From Phallus indusiatus (lineage: Eukaryota > Basidiomycota > Agaricomycetes > Phallales > Phallaceae), in contig JAQFWX010000158.1 in the NCBI GenBank assembly GCA_027605045.1, forward strand, positions 15,001 through 76,091: a stretch of 61,091 nucleotides of DNA, read 5' to 3'. Within the stretch, counting starts at the first letter, position 1; each line of letters starts with the position of its first letter. The position numbers were made by a program, and so were the translations under genes. Below are positions 1 to 11,304 of this stretch, piece after piece. Under the pieces are notes generated by a model, which searched no databases, was not told the origin of the DNA, and saw nothing but the letters and a program-made list of their open reading frames with translations.

Positions 1-350
1 GAAAACCTAAGAGAACAAGCTTAGGTATCCCCCTCTAGGGAAAACGCATATAAGTACAGGATACGAAGCGCTCGACTGATCCCCATGGGATCCGAGGAGA
101 TACAGACAGAAATCGAGGAAAATCGAAGAGATCGAAAAATCGAGAAAACAATGGAACTAATGGAAACGGCAAAGTACGGGAAATGAAGGAAATCGTAACA
201 CGAAATGAAACCGGAAGAAACCGAAGGAATCGAATAATCGGAAAAGGCGCTAGCGTACCGTGACATCCTCTAGGTGAGTAGTTAGTCGCTGCCCCTCAAT
301 AGATCTTAGGTTTTCCCTCCTCTAGGTGTGTGCCCTGAGTCGCTCTAACA
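1..350. mobile_element. LTR-like remnant (tentative)
   Basis: Non-coding stretch with a TATA-like site near 49-55 (CATATAAG) and a tail at about 313-350 that ends in CTCTAACA. A similar tail ends at about 634, so at least two related copies of one terminal sequence lie here. Fungal LTRs commonly end in TAACA or CTAACA. No internal retrotransposon domain (protease, reverse transcriptase, integrase) is visible, and the left end runs off the window. The element class is an inference. Confidence 0.3.
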
Positions 351-589
351 CATATCAGAAATGTCCTTGATGAACTCGACGCTCGTGACGAACGTCAGGA
401 CAAATCCTGAAGAAGACTGTCGCGGCACAACCTCTTATAGGTTGAGGCCAAGTCCTGACTATCGTCAACCAACGGTGATGGTTAATAGTGTTATATTCAG
501 CAACTAAAGTATATTACAGTATCTATAGCCGTTCCTGGATATTGGTACTTGACACATGTACCCTGACAGTTAGTATTTTCTCAATATAG

Positions 590-634
590 TCTCTTAGGAT
601 CCCCTCCCTCTAGTCTGAGCTGAGTAGCCCTAAC
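590..634. repeat. Second copy of the LTR-like tail
   Basis: The segment CTTAGGATCCCCTCCCTCTAG followed by CTGAGTAGCCCTAACA resembles the tail at 313-350 (CTTAGGTTTTCCCTCCTCTAG, then CTGAGTCGCTCTAACA in part). Homology to the aminotransferase remnant begins about 27 bases after it. This suggests that an element insertion or its excision removed the 5' part of that gene. Confidence 0.35.
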
Positions 635-660
635 AGTTCTGTTCCAACCCTCATATGCAG

Positions 661-1209
661 GAAGCAGCCACTACAGGACTCAAAGGTGCCAAAGAGCATG
701 GGTTCTTCAACAGCAATTGAAGGAATATCAAGAAAGAAGAGATGTCTTTTGCGCATAACTCAATAAACTAGCATGGCAATGTTCATTACCAGAGGGAACA
801 TAATTCATGCTTTAGTGCATCGATCGCTTCATTCACCATGTTGGCTCATGTTCAAATATTGCTAGGACGTATCAAAACTTCAAGTGCCCGAGAACTATGT
901 TTTCCCAGCAAGTTTGAACAGTCGTGGCAAGGACTTCAAGTAATCTCTAAATATTCCAAGTTACTGAAATCAAGTTAAGATATGCATGGTTCATCGCCCA
1001 GGAAATTGGAGTATCTTCAATCCCAGTCAGCGAGGTAAAAATCATATCTGTTGATATCTTGTAAACAAAGTATTGAGGTATCTATCTAGTTCTACTGCGA
1101 GGAGCATATCCACATAGGGGAACACTTTGTTCGATTGGCATTTTGTAAGGACCTAGACACCTTGCGTAAAGCTGGAGAGCGGTTGCAAAAGCTCAAAAAT
1201 TACTGTTGA
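661..1209 (+). pseudogene. Kynurenine aminotransferase (BNA3-like) 3' remnant, broken
   Basis: Only the last part of a fold-type I PLP aminotransferase remains. After the acceptor-like ATGCAG at 660 the reading runs EAATTGLKGAKEHGFF. A one-base loss then shifts the frame into QQLKEYQERRDVFCA, and two stops (TAA) sit where Tyr codons are expected, around LNKLAWQCSLPEGT. The last three exons look intact: 866-939 (DVSKLQVPENYVFP), 980-1034 (YAWFIAQEIGVSSIPVSE) and 1090-1209 (FYCEEHIHIGEHFVRLAF, then CKDLDTLRKAGERLQKL, stop TGA). Their phases match (74, 55 and 120 nt). The family converts kynurenine to kynurenic acid or acts as cysteine-S-conjugate beta-lyase. The N-terminal two thirds and the PLP lysine are absent, so the copy cannot be functional. 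It is convergent with the helicase gene, 24 bases from that stop codon. Confidence 0.8.
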
Positions 1210-1233
1210 AGTCTTCGAGATGCCAATAATCCT

Positions 1234-4200
1234 TTAGACATTGGCGTCCCAGATATTGTCTATAAGCCGCGAAATAAAATAAACTTTGTGGTTAGACTGT
1301 GCCTCGTAGTATGCTGGGTTATTATCCAGGCGTTGGTAAAGGAAGGTGAACGACAACATATTGACAGCATCTTGTTTCTGAATAACGGACGCCTTTTTAC
1401 GCCAGTCCTGCAGCCACCATTTCAAAGTATCGCCGCGCAGCAAGTCAGATTCCAACGGTAGACCTTCATTGAGAAACCGCAAGTACGAATCTCGGTGTTC
1501 TGCAGGACAGAACAAATGGAACTGGCCTGAACTTAAGGGATTGATAGCATGTTTTTGCATACAAGCAATCTCCTGGATGCTATAATTCTCCATTTGTCGA
1601 CCGAACTCTGGTGTCGAACTCTTGACGTATTGCGTTCCCATTACAATCACAACATTGCCTTTCACTGGCAAAGCCCAGCAACCATCACGGGGTACTATCA
1701 TTACCCTAATAACGCCTTCTAGATATAATTGCAGACATAAAGATAATTCCGAAGGAGGCATTGATGGATAAAATATACCGATTCCATGAGTTAGGAGATT
1801 AGCCAAAGGGCTAGCATGAAGCTGTGACACATGAGATTGGAGATCTTCTTCCGTAACGTTGACACCCATAAACCCTCGGGTATTGATGTCGATCGCACAT
1901 TGTGTTATAAGATCTGCGGCGATGCTGTGACATAAAGTGTGTGTAGGCACAAAAAGAATAGCATTCGCAGTGGATGTCATGTCACGAACGATAGTATACG
2001 CAGGCCTAACCATGCCTTTATAAAGTGCCGCCGAATAAGGAATAGTAAAGATAGTCGATTTTGTAGTCAAGCCCTGTTCACGGTCTTTGGGTCGGAAGCA
2101 AAAGGCTCCCGAAGGTGGGACACGAAGCCAGCGACAAAGGTCTCTAGGATCATCCAGACAGGTAGCCAAACCTATAAACCGCACTGGCAGGGTCTGGGTC
2201 CGACATAAAAGTGTTGTGATCGCTAATTCATATGATGCATCCAACAATTCGAGGTTTTCGCATATGACCATTCGCAGATTCTGAAGCCACTGGTTAAGGT
2301 TCGAAGGGCTCATTTTTTGAAAGACCCGGCTAAGACATTGAGAAGTCGTTATGCAAACCCCTTTCCCTCGTGTAGACGATAATTCCGCGGAATTAGTAGC
2401 AAGCAGTACCGGAACAGGGACTCGAGATAACTCGTATAGAGATGTCAGCTCCTTTGCGATGTGACGATTGGGAGTTAAGACCAGACCGAAATTGGAACCG
2501 TTGCGCATAAGCTTATGACTACAATTAATGCGAGAGCAATGTGTTAAAAAACAATAACACTGAAATGATTAAGCAACGCACCACAGGGAGATCATCGCCA
2601 ACAGAGACTTTCCACTTCCTGAAGGACTGGATATCAAAATATTCTGATTGGTACGCACAGTTGACCAAAAACATTGGGTCTGGAAACCAGTAAGCTGGCG
2701 ATACACGGGGTTACGCAGGACATCGGCAATGGCTTTGTTTGAGGTAGGCAGGAATGTCAAATTGAGAAGAGAGGTGTGGCAATTCGGTTCGTCGGGCATA
2801 GTCAGATCGTTCAACGGAAGAATGATGTTGTCTTCAGCCCCTATCCATCTATCGGAAATGCAGCGAAGGGTAACAGAGGACGGAGGTTTTGACCCTCGAA
2901 TAGGTATGATAAAATCGACATCGATATGCGGCAAACTCTGTCGAAAGGTGATATTTGTCCATTGAATGATTTCTGTCTGATCTTCGGTTTCGACCCACAG
3001 CAAGAACGGCTCCCCCGAGCCGTGAACGTGGGCATTCCAATTAAAGTTTTTCGTAACCCGAACAAGCACTTTAAGTAAATCAGACGTCAAAGGTCGCAAT
3101 TTATGGGATAACGCAACGGCCGGAAATTCTCCAGCAGCCTTCAACAGGGCAGCTCCATGCTTCTCATTTAAATGTATGAGCTTACCCAAATCAGCTGCGC
3201 TATATGTAATAAGGTCGCTGATTGAAAGTTCATCTGCCCATTGCTGCAAGTTGTACAACACATCCTTTAACAGATTGAACTGTGTCAAGGGGTGATCATA
3301 TGGCCACATGCGTTTCTCCACCGCTTTGCTTATGTTCATCAGTGCCGTGCAAACGTTTGCCCATCTTCGGGAAAGGGCAATTTCCAGTAAACCGCGGACG
3401 ATACGTGCCCCATTCTGAGCGACATATTCCATATCTGAGACCAAAGCGAAATCCTCTATATATGCCCGAGAAATGTATCCTTGTAGCAATATATTGACTT
3501 TCCCTTGGCTAGTATCAGTCCCGCCCTATAGATAAGCGTGAAAAGAGAACAACACAGTAAGAGAAACTGACAAACCTTGACTTCGCATGGAATGATTTCC
3601 TCCATCAAATGTTGAAGCTCTTTCACCTCGTTTTCACGCAACTGAACTTGCTCAAACTGTGGAACTGTCATTATTCTTCGCAAGACCCTCATTTCACCTC
3701 ACATACCTCAGTGCTCATACTTAATACTGATAACACATCAGCCTCACGCATACGAACCTTCAGCTCCTGGTTAAACACCTCAATGCTGGCAGTTCGAATA
3801 TAGTATTTGGCGGCGATCCGTCCCAAGTCTGTGTATTGCAAGGAACCGGTCTCGATATTGTAATTGATCATCCCGGCTGAAGCCAGTTTTTGTGCCACGG
3901 CTCTGATCAACTGGTTTCGCTTGCTACTGAGATCGGGGTCACTCGCAGGCTCTTCGTGGCTCATCCCTACGCTTTTTAATGAGTGCATGAATGTATTGAA
4001 TTCGAAATTGTTCGTACCATAAACCATAGGATTTTTGCGCATTCTAACGAAGAGGTATGTGTATCCTATCCATTGAATAGCTTCCTGAATACTGGATACA
4101 GTGCCCAGGGAAATCTCGGCATTCAAAGAATCAGCCATTCCAGCTATGAATCTAGTCACGCGATGTCAGACATACATGAAGAAAGCGAGACACAAAACAT

Positions 4201-7200
4201 ACTTAGATTCAATAGGATGCTAAATAATCGTGTTGAGGCCAAATTAAAAACATAAATTAATCGGAAACTCACTTGAGCCGTGACAGCGTCCAGATAATGT
4301 GTTAGTTTATCCTCCGTGGTACATATATAACCCTCTCCGCTTGTTTCCATTCCTGGTCTTCCGGCGCGACCAAAAATTTGCAGAACGTCCAAGACGGAAA
4401 GATCAACAAACGTACCACGGGAACTATCGTAGACCTGCGTTCCTTTGATTATAACTGAAGAGAAAACATAACTAGTTGTTCGGGCGCTTAAAGAACAGAA
4501 TTACCAGCATGTGCAGGCAAGTTGACACCCCAGGCCAATGTAGCTGTACAAAACAGAACCTTTTTTGAAAATGTGAAGTTAATTTTCCTAATTAGTTCTA
4601 GACGGAATGCCAACCTTGATAGCTCTCGCCTCAAACATTCTTTCCATCATATTCCTATCGGAGCGCAACATGCCTGCATGATGAATTCCAAACCCGTCAT
4701 TGAACAACTCCTTCATTTCACGATTCTTGGACGTTCCGATATCCCGTTTAAAAAAGGAGAAATTCGGATGCTCCTGTGTACTGAAGTCTTCTAATATACC
4801 TTCAAGAATCGCCATTTCACGCAATGCCTGTGCAGACTTGACGGTCTCTTTGCGAGCATGCACAAACACCATGACTTGATGGCCTTCTTGCACTAATTCT
4901 TGCACCTTCTGGAATGTGACTCTATCAAGATTTTTTCGGGATTGTAAGGAGTTTGCTTTTCCTTTGATTCCGATGAAGTGCTGTTCCAGGGGAATTGGGC
5001 GGAAAGAGGAATCGAAATAGAAGAGGCCATGGTATCGAGATACCCTAATGCATAATAAAGCGTATGGACGGAGAGATATAAAGGGAACTCACCTTAGAAA
5101 ATCAGCAACATCAATAAAGTTCGGCAACGTCGCACTAAGTCCCACAATTCGAATCAGGGATTGCGTTGATTCTACCTAATATTTGGATTAATTGTGAAAG
5201 TTAAATATTAGGAACACCAACCTGTCGTAACGTTCGTGCCACAATGGTTTCAATTACAGCACCGCGTTCTTCGTTGAGCAAATGGACTTCGTCGATGATG
5301 AGTAACTTTACTTTCTGTGCAAATATGATAAGCGGTAGGTATATGCACATCGGATCTTACTAACTGAAGCCAATTCGCCTTCTCCAGTAGGCTTGCGTGT
5401 AACAACATCCCATTTTTCAGGAGTGGTAACAATAATCTGCGTCTCGGAAATTTCGGCCTTCGTTAGCTGCATATCACCTGATGAATCTTCAGCGTGTTTG
5501 TTTCAAGTGCAAGATCAACGTTAACACCTGTAAGTTCCCGTACTCGGACAGAAAGCCAAGCCAAGCGTTTCCCTAATTTTCTAACAATTTCGGCGGCGAG
5601 GGCTTTCATTGGGGCTCTAGGAGTACATACTGCAGCTGAATGCAAAACTTCCGAATAAAAATGAGTATACGTACACATAGATAATTTTGAACTCGTCCCT
5701 TTTGATTGAGGCGCTCAGCTGCGTAGGTGTGGATTTTGCGCTAGATGAAGAGAGGTGTTGGTCGATTACACGGAGGATCGTTAACATAGCCACATCTGTT
5801 TTACCCTAGATTTGGAAATGAGAGAGAGAAACCCGCAAAATCAGAGGATTATTGTGACATACAGCGCCGGTTGGAGCTGATTAGGCCTATTAGTGGAAGA
5901 AACTTCACGTTGCAGACAACAGCTTACCACAAACCAAAAGGTTTTCATTTGTGCCGTAGGCAGTGGGGTATACAAGGGACTGGATTCTGTTGAGGGTTTT
6001 ATATCCCTACGGCGTATATTTAATGAACCGGAGAATTCAGAGTAAATCAGTACGGACTGGAAAAGCACCCTTGGCTAGTCCGTCTAAATCAGTCACCCGA
6101 ACAAGTCGTTCATTTGATCGAGGTGGGACAGCTTTGGCCGGCGGAATTGTTACTTCTTCACACTCCTGATAGCGTATATATATATCATACATCGAAGGAG
6201 TATTCAGCGGATAGAAGCCATACCTCCCTATCTTCTCTAGTTGTCCCAATGGGCAGCATGTATTTTGATCCTGTACTCGATAAAACGGAACCTTGGACGG
6301 TCGACGAAGATGTATAAACATGTGGTAGTATTTCAGTAGGTTGGACCTAATCCGTTGTAGTCGGTCTTTTATCATTGCTGTTGTGGACCGGTAGAAGAAC
6401 TTACACTGGTGCCAGAAAACAAGGGTCTGGCCGCTGCTTCTCGAAAAGCGTCCTCCATGCGACGCTTTGCATCAGGGACTGAAAAACCAATCCCGCCAGT
6501 AATCTCGCGCTCTACTTTCCGTTGAGAAGTGGGGTAAACTAGGGGCGAAAACAGCACCTTTTGGCTTGTCTCGTCCTTTCTTCAACATCGGTTTCGGTTT
6601 TTCTGCCGGCGTTTCACTGTCCACGATTGCCAACTAGTTTAGAAAAAACTGAGTTCAAACTATCAGCAATTATCAAGGGTGGCCTGCCTTATATGATAAC
6701 GGAATTCTGTTATCCATAATCTCCATGACCAGCTCAATTTGATGGAACCCTAGCAACTCAAGCACCTCAGCGGAAATTTCATCTTCAGATTTTGAGCTTG
6801 ATGAAGAGAGAATCTTCGACAAAGTGGGAAGCAATGATGATATGTCAGGATTTCTGTGATATATTAGTTACAGCTAGCACCGGATATTTTTGCACATTAG
6901 AAGCGTACGACCGTAGCCTGTTATATAGCGTATCTAATGGGTTAGAGGAGGCGATTGAAATATCTCCCACTTCTTCAAGAAACCAAGGGAGATTAAGAAT
7001 GGATAGATCATGGTCATCGAAAGATTCATCGATAGACTCGAGCTCCGGAAGAACGTCATCCAGACCTTGAATGGAGTATTATTTATCATCATCTGGAGTA
7101 GACATTGTTACTGCACCTTCAGGACCTCTGCAACGTCAGGCGATAAGCATAAAATCTTGAAGAACTTGCGAACATTACGCACGGAATCCAATTCAGAATA

Positions 7201-7292
7201 TGCTCCTGTAAAGAGGTTGAGGAATCTGCCCGCGCGGCTTGTGGTTTAACATGACCAATTAATTCATCCAAGTGAGCAGAAAATTCAACCAT
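1234..7292 (-). CDS. slh1: Slh1/ASCC3-type Ski2-like RNA helicase
   Basis: Multi-exon gene for a tandem-cassette helicase of the RQT/ASCC complex, which in yeast and animals splits collided ribosomes for ribosome quality control. The start is ATG 7292-7290 ([13 protein letters not shown]) in a short first exon. Cassette 1 has intact motifs: Walker A APTGAGKT split by an intron near 5850, an [11 protein letters not shown] motif near 5600, DEVH near 5290, SATLPNF near 5130 and [10 protein letters not shown] near 4370. The winged-helix and first Sec63 regions follow ([16 protein letters not shown] near 4040; [18 protein letters not shown] near 3450). Cassette 2 keeps a Walker A (SSPSGSGKS, near 2600), but its DExH box reads ENLE and motif VI is unrecognisable. 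The product stops in the second winged helix ([15 protein letters not shown]), so the C-terminal Sec63 module is missing. [12 protein letters not shown] followed by [15 protein letters not shown] favours Slh1 over Brr2. The start is 194 bases from the divergent EMC3 start. Confidence 0.88.
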
Positions 7293-7486
7293 GAGAAGCG
7301 GACAAGATATAAACACGACTCAAAATGTGCTTATAATAATGTCCTCAATTGCTTGGTGAGTCGGCAATGCGCGCCGGGCTCGACACGGCACCGAAAGCAG
7401 ATCTCACGTAACTGGCCCAGATCGCAGAACCATGTTCCTGGCTCCGGGCTCCCTAGTTGACTTTATACTCGAACGTAATTGACATT

Positions 7487-8629
7487 ATGTCGAGCTCAAC
7501 GTAAGTCATTCTTTATCGTAACCATTAAAGCTCACACCATGATAGAGTCTCTCTCTACTTGGATCCTCAGATACGTGATTGGGTATTATTCCCAATTACC
7601 ATTGTCATGGTATATATCTTTTCCTCTAGAATGAGCCGTCTGTGATTTGCTAGATTCTAGTGGGCGTTCTTCGGCATTATGTGTCCATCCTCCTTACATC
7701 GTCACCCAAGAAAATGACAAGAAGTGCCATTCGAGAACAGTGCGTGTATTTCTACTTAGTGTTGATTCATCTTACTCTGATATTTAGACGAGCCCTTTTA
7801 CGGTCTCAGATTCTTCGTTCAACGGCTCCCAACTCTCCCATTCCTCCACCGTTTTATAAATCCATATCTTCGTCTCTTTCACATCATTTTACAGTTGGAT
7901 CGTATCTAAAAGACGGTCCCCCTAAGGACGAAGGGAACGATGGCAAGTGTCACGTCTGAAGTGGGTTTTTACATGTCAGATGCTGATGTTCCTTTGGATA
8001 GGGACACCACAGATTCCTCCAAACCCTCTTACCAATCCTGAGCAAATGGAAGGCATGATGGATGGAATGAAAAAGCAAATGGTTATGATGGTCCCTCAGA
8101 TGGTGATAATGGGCTGGATAAACTTCTTTCCAGGGGTTTGTAGCAAGTTTGTTCTTTTTCCTTTTCTTCTACTATTGTCGCTAAGCCTATTCTATTAGTA
8201 AAACTGCCGTTTCCTTTAACATTAGGCTTCAAGTCGATGCTTCAGAGGGGTGTTGAAACACAGGATATGGACGTAAGATGGGTATCGTCCTTATCATGGT
8301 ATTTCCTCAATTTTTTTGGTTTAAACGGAGTGTATCGACTTTTATTGGGTACTGATAATGGTAGGCGGTCAGCGTAGATTGTCTTTTTAAGCTACATGAG
8401 TTATTTCATTTCAGCTGCGGATTGGGACATCGCATCATCTTCACCCTTCGGTGGAATGAGACAGCAGCAACAAGCGGCCCAACCTATGCAGGCGCAGGAT
8501 TATGGGAAACTTTTCAAAGCCGAAAAAGATAACCTTGAGCTTGCTGAAGGATTCTATACTTGGGCAGCAAAGGACGTGGAGTTGCGTGTATTAAGAAGAT
8601 TTGGCAAGATTCCGCCAGCGAATGCCTAA
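7487..8629 (+). CDS. EMC3: ER membrane protein complex subunit 3
   Basis: EMC3 (DUF106, distantly related to the YidC/Oxa1 insertases) is a core subunit of the ER membrane insertase that places tail-anchored and multipass proteins. Exons read by eye are 7487-7500, 7546-7609, 7654-7739, 7788-7942, 8002 onward, and two more to the stop at 8627-8629. The spliced protein begins [20 protein letters not shown] and continues with [20 protein letters not shown], an Asn/Met-rich loop ([18 protein letters not shown]), [38 protein letters not shown] and a C-terminal [19 protein letters not shown]. This is the canonical family order. The intron at 7943-8001 appears to use a GC donor (GCAAGT). The next intron boundary near 8140 is ambiguous. 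Confidence 0.93.
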
Positions 8630-9179
8630 ACTACGCTCCAATATAGTCGTGCAGTACTGGATTTCTCTCTCTCTTTCTACGCTTTCTGATCGTCCGCTGT
8701 TGCATATTAGTATTCGCATGTTGAAGTGAACTCGGACTCAAAAAAGCACTGACATATCAACGCGTTCACACACCCGGCCTCATTTGGGAAGGATTTCAAT
8801 AAATTATTGTAGTTCGCGTAATTGCTTGGCAATATTCCATGTATTGGTTTATACTTAATAAAAGCTGTGGGAGCTGGTTATAAATTCTACTTTTCAACAG
8901 GGGACAATCCATCTCTGAGATATGTAGAAGGCAGCGTGAAATTGGTGTGAAGTAATAATATACGGTGCATATCTAACACGCCCTTCAATGATACATGATT
9001 ATAACACAAATAGAAAAAACACACAACAGGATGAACCTTAAATATCCTTCCCCATATCCCACTCTCTAACGGTACCCCGCTTTGTATAAGTGATATCCAT
9101 TAATCCACGATCCTCACCTGTAACACTCGCACTGACCATACCCTTCCCTTTCTTCCCACTTCCACCAACGCTTTTTTGG
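8630..9179. other. Convergent intergenic region
   Basis: About 550 bases between two convergent stop codons. A short CT run lies near 8660 and an AATAAA-like AATAAATT near 8797, consistent with 3' untranslated sequence. I see no gene or RNA. Confidence 0.5.
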
Positions 9180-10574
9180 CTATCGGGGAGTAGCCCCATT
9201 TTCTCGAGTCTTTTTTCTCGATTTTATCCTCCCTTTTATTTTGATTAGTTCTAACATGGCTTCCCAGGAATCCCAAGATGGATCATCAATCAACCCAGTC
9301 GCCGGAACATTGACTGTGAGGCGGCCATTGTTGGTCAGCGGAGTGACATCGAAACGCGGGTCATAGTCTGGTTCGAAGTATTTATCCATCTTGGAGGAAG
9401 GTGGAGGGGGTGATAGTGGCAGAGATGGAGGTTCAATTGATGGACTTGGTGGCCTAATATTACTCTTTCTTTGATCCGCATTGCTGCGTCGGAGATCCAC
9501 ATTAGAGGCTTGACCGGACGATAATGATGGCGGAGGCGAACGCTGTTGATGTTCATGAATGTCTTTTCCGCGTTCAGGAGTATCAACATTACTAGGCGAC
9601 GGTGAAGGAAACCGTTTGCGCCGTTTGCGAGTGGAAGGTCTGGAGGAAGACACCGACGGTGATGATTCACGGGACCGGGCTAACTGTTCTTTTTGCTGAA
9701 TGTCGACTCTTCATCGTTCCTACCAATGTGGCCTTTACTTCTACCACTGGCGCGACGTTTGGGTGAGGGCGACCTTGAATGAGAGTGAGGGCTTGATCTT
9801 GGGGTACGGGAATCAAAATCAGATGGCACAGGTGACGGAGAGTTCAAACGACGTTGTTTTCCTTTAGAAGATTTCTCCTTGCCCTTGCTTTGTTTATATT
9901 TCCTTATTCTCTCTTCATACTCGTCTTCATCTTCGTCCCAGTATCGTTTTCTTTCAACCGACCTCGATCTTCCTCTTCGCATTTTCTCCTTTTCTTCTTC
10001 CTTTCCAAAATCTTTCTCCCAATTCCGTTTCCTCCGTTTCCTTTCTCTGTCCCTTTCATCATCATCTTCAGGCCGCCATCTATCCTCTAGGTCGCCGTCA
10101 CGGTTATAATGATGCCGTCTGCTAGATCGAGATTCGCTAGACCGCCTAACAGCAGCAGCCTCTTTGGCTCTCTTCATCCTCTCTCTACGATCCTGTTCTT
10201 CACGCTCCTGCCTAATCTGGTCGTGTATTTTCTGAATACCCTTGTTATGTTCATCGGTGTTCTTGATAATGGAGCTTAAGAACCGCTTGTTGGGTTTGGG
10301 TGCATTCGGGTCGGTCCTGAACAAAAAATAATGGTGCGTTAGCTTGCATTTATTTTCAACACCGAGAAACAGCATCATAACTGTCTTACCTTGGTAAATA
10401 AGCCTTGACCCCCTCGCTCTTATACCTCTCGGCCTTAGCTTTTGCTTCGCGAAGTATAATCTCGCCAATGTGACGATCGAGATCCTCGTCTGTTACAGAG
10501 CTTGGGACTGATGAGCCCATTTGAGCTCTAACAAGAGTTGAAACAACATTGGAAAGAGAAGAAGAACTGGCCAT
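9180..10574 (-). CDS. RS-rich, putative splicing-associated nuclear protein of unknown function
   Basis: Three exons inferred, about 430 residues. Exon 1 (MASSSSLSNVVSTLVRAQMG) ends at KAYLPR and splices at a GTAAGA donor near 10392 to TDPNAPKPNKRFLSSIIKNT, then DEHNKGIQKIHDQIRQEREE. The middle is highly charged and rich in Arg/Ser and Arg/Glu, as in splicing and mRNA-processing factors. A second intron of about 66 nt near 9750-9684 restores the frame to RSRESSPSVSSSRPSTRKRR. The C-terminus holds an ordered-looking block, MDKYFEPDYDPRFDVTPLT, followed by DDPSWDSWEAMLELIK. The PNKRFLSSIIKNTDEHN and MDKYFxPDYDPR blocks look conserved, but I cannot name the family. A nuclear RNA-processing role is inference from composition only. 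Confidence 0.72.
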
Positions 10575-10608
10575 ATACTGCTAGGGTGCTGGAGATTAGG
10601 TTGAAATT

Positions 10609-10848
10609 ATGGAATACTCCCGTCGATTGTTACTCGCTGCGTCACATGTCACGAGACTTGGACTGAGGACTTCATCAAATACATCAATCTCCTCAGCCTG
10701 GTATCCAAATAATCCCCCTAGGCATATTCAGGCGATTGGTCGCCTTTCTTCAAATGCCTTTATCAGTACACCACTTGCATTATCAGCAATAAGAATGTAT
10801 GAAAATCCGATGAAGTGCAGGAAAGCCTCAGAGAACGGGATAAGGTGA
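10609..10848 (+). CDS. Possible small or partial ORF with mitochondrial-like N-terminus
   Basis: A 79-codon open frame starts 34 bases from the divergent start of the RS-rich gene. The N-terminus MEYSRRLLLAASHVTRLGLR is rich in Arg, Leu, Ser and Ala and could form an amphipathic mitochondrial presequence. The frame ends just after GATAAGGTGAGG, where a donor-like GTGAGG could lead to further exons, but no convincing continuation is seen in the next 400 bases. It may be a gene truncated by the rearranged region to its right, or a chance ORF. Confidence 0.3.
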   Translation: MEYSRRLLLAASHVTRLGLRTSSNTSISSAWYPNNPPRHIQAIGRLSSNAFISTPLALSAIRMYENPMKCRKASENGIR

Positions 10849-11304
10849 GGGGCATCTCCTTATGCATAAACTGCCGCTTCGCGCTGATAGACTTTAACGG
10901 TCATCAGAAACTTTAGGGAAGTCCCCAGGGACTAGCAAGATTCACACACGCGCACACATCAGAAACTTTAAAGCACTCGAACAGTATATCAGCCAAGAAG
11001 ATCATGATGATCTTTTATGTCTTAAGAGCGCATTATGTCCGACGTTGAAGTAGCTAAATCCCATCAATTAAGCCCCGCTTTACTTCCCGGACCTAATTAA
11101 CATTTTGGCCTGGCAACTTTAATTTGGATATGGGAGAGTTAAGCACTGTAAGCCATGACATGCATGACATTGCACCGGAGGCGCACGATGTCGGGCCCAG
11201 AATTCATCTGTCAGCGCCGATGTCCGTGCAATCTTATTCTTTCACAGACCATTATACATCAATAGAACCACTTTTTCGTAGTCCCTCCCTACTCCTGACA
11301 TATT
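10849..11304. other. Non-coding region left of the tandem pseudogenes
   Basis: No supported gene. The motif CATCAGAAACTTTA occurs twice (about 10902 and 10958), a short direct repeat of unknown meaning. Confidence 0.4.

Noticed and set aside
21..266. 81-codon minus-strand frame at the left edge
   Set aside because: Ser/Ile/Phe-rich translation of an A/G-rich repeat-like stretch; it fits LTR debris better than a gene.
1234..7292. Assignment of the tandem helicase to Brr2
   Set aside because: The motif VI context ([12 protein letters not shown] then [14 protein letters not shown]) and the inter-cassette sequence fit Slh1/ASCC3 better, and the N-terminal PWI-like region of Brr2 is absent.
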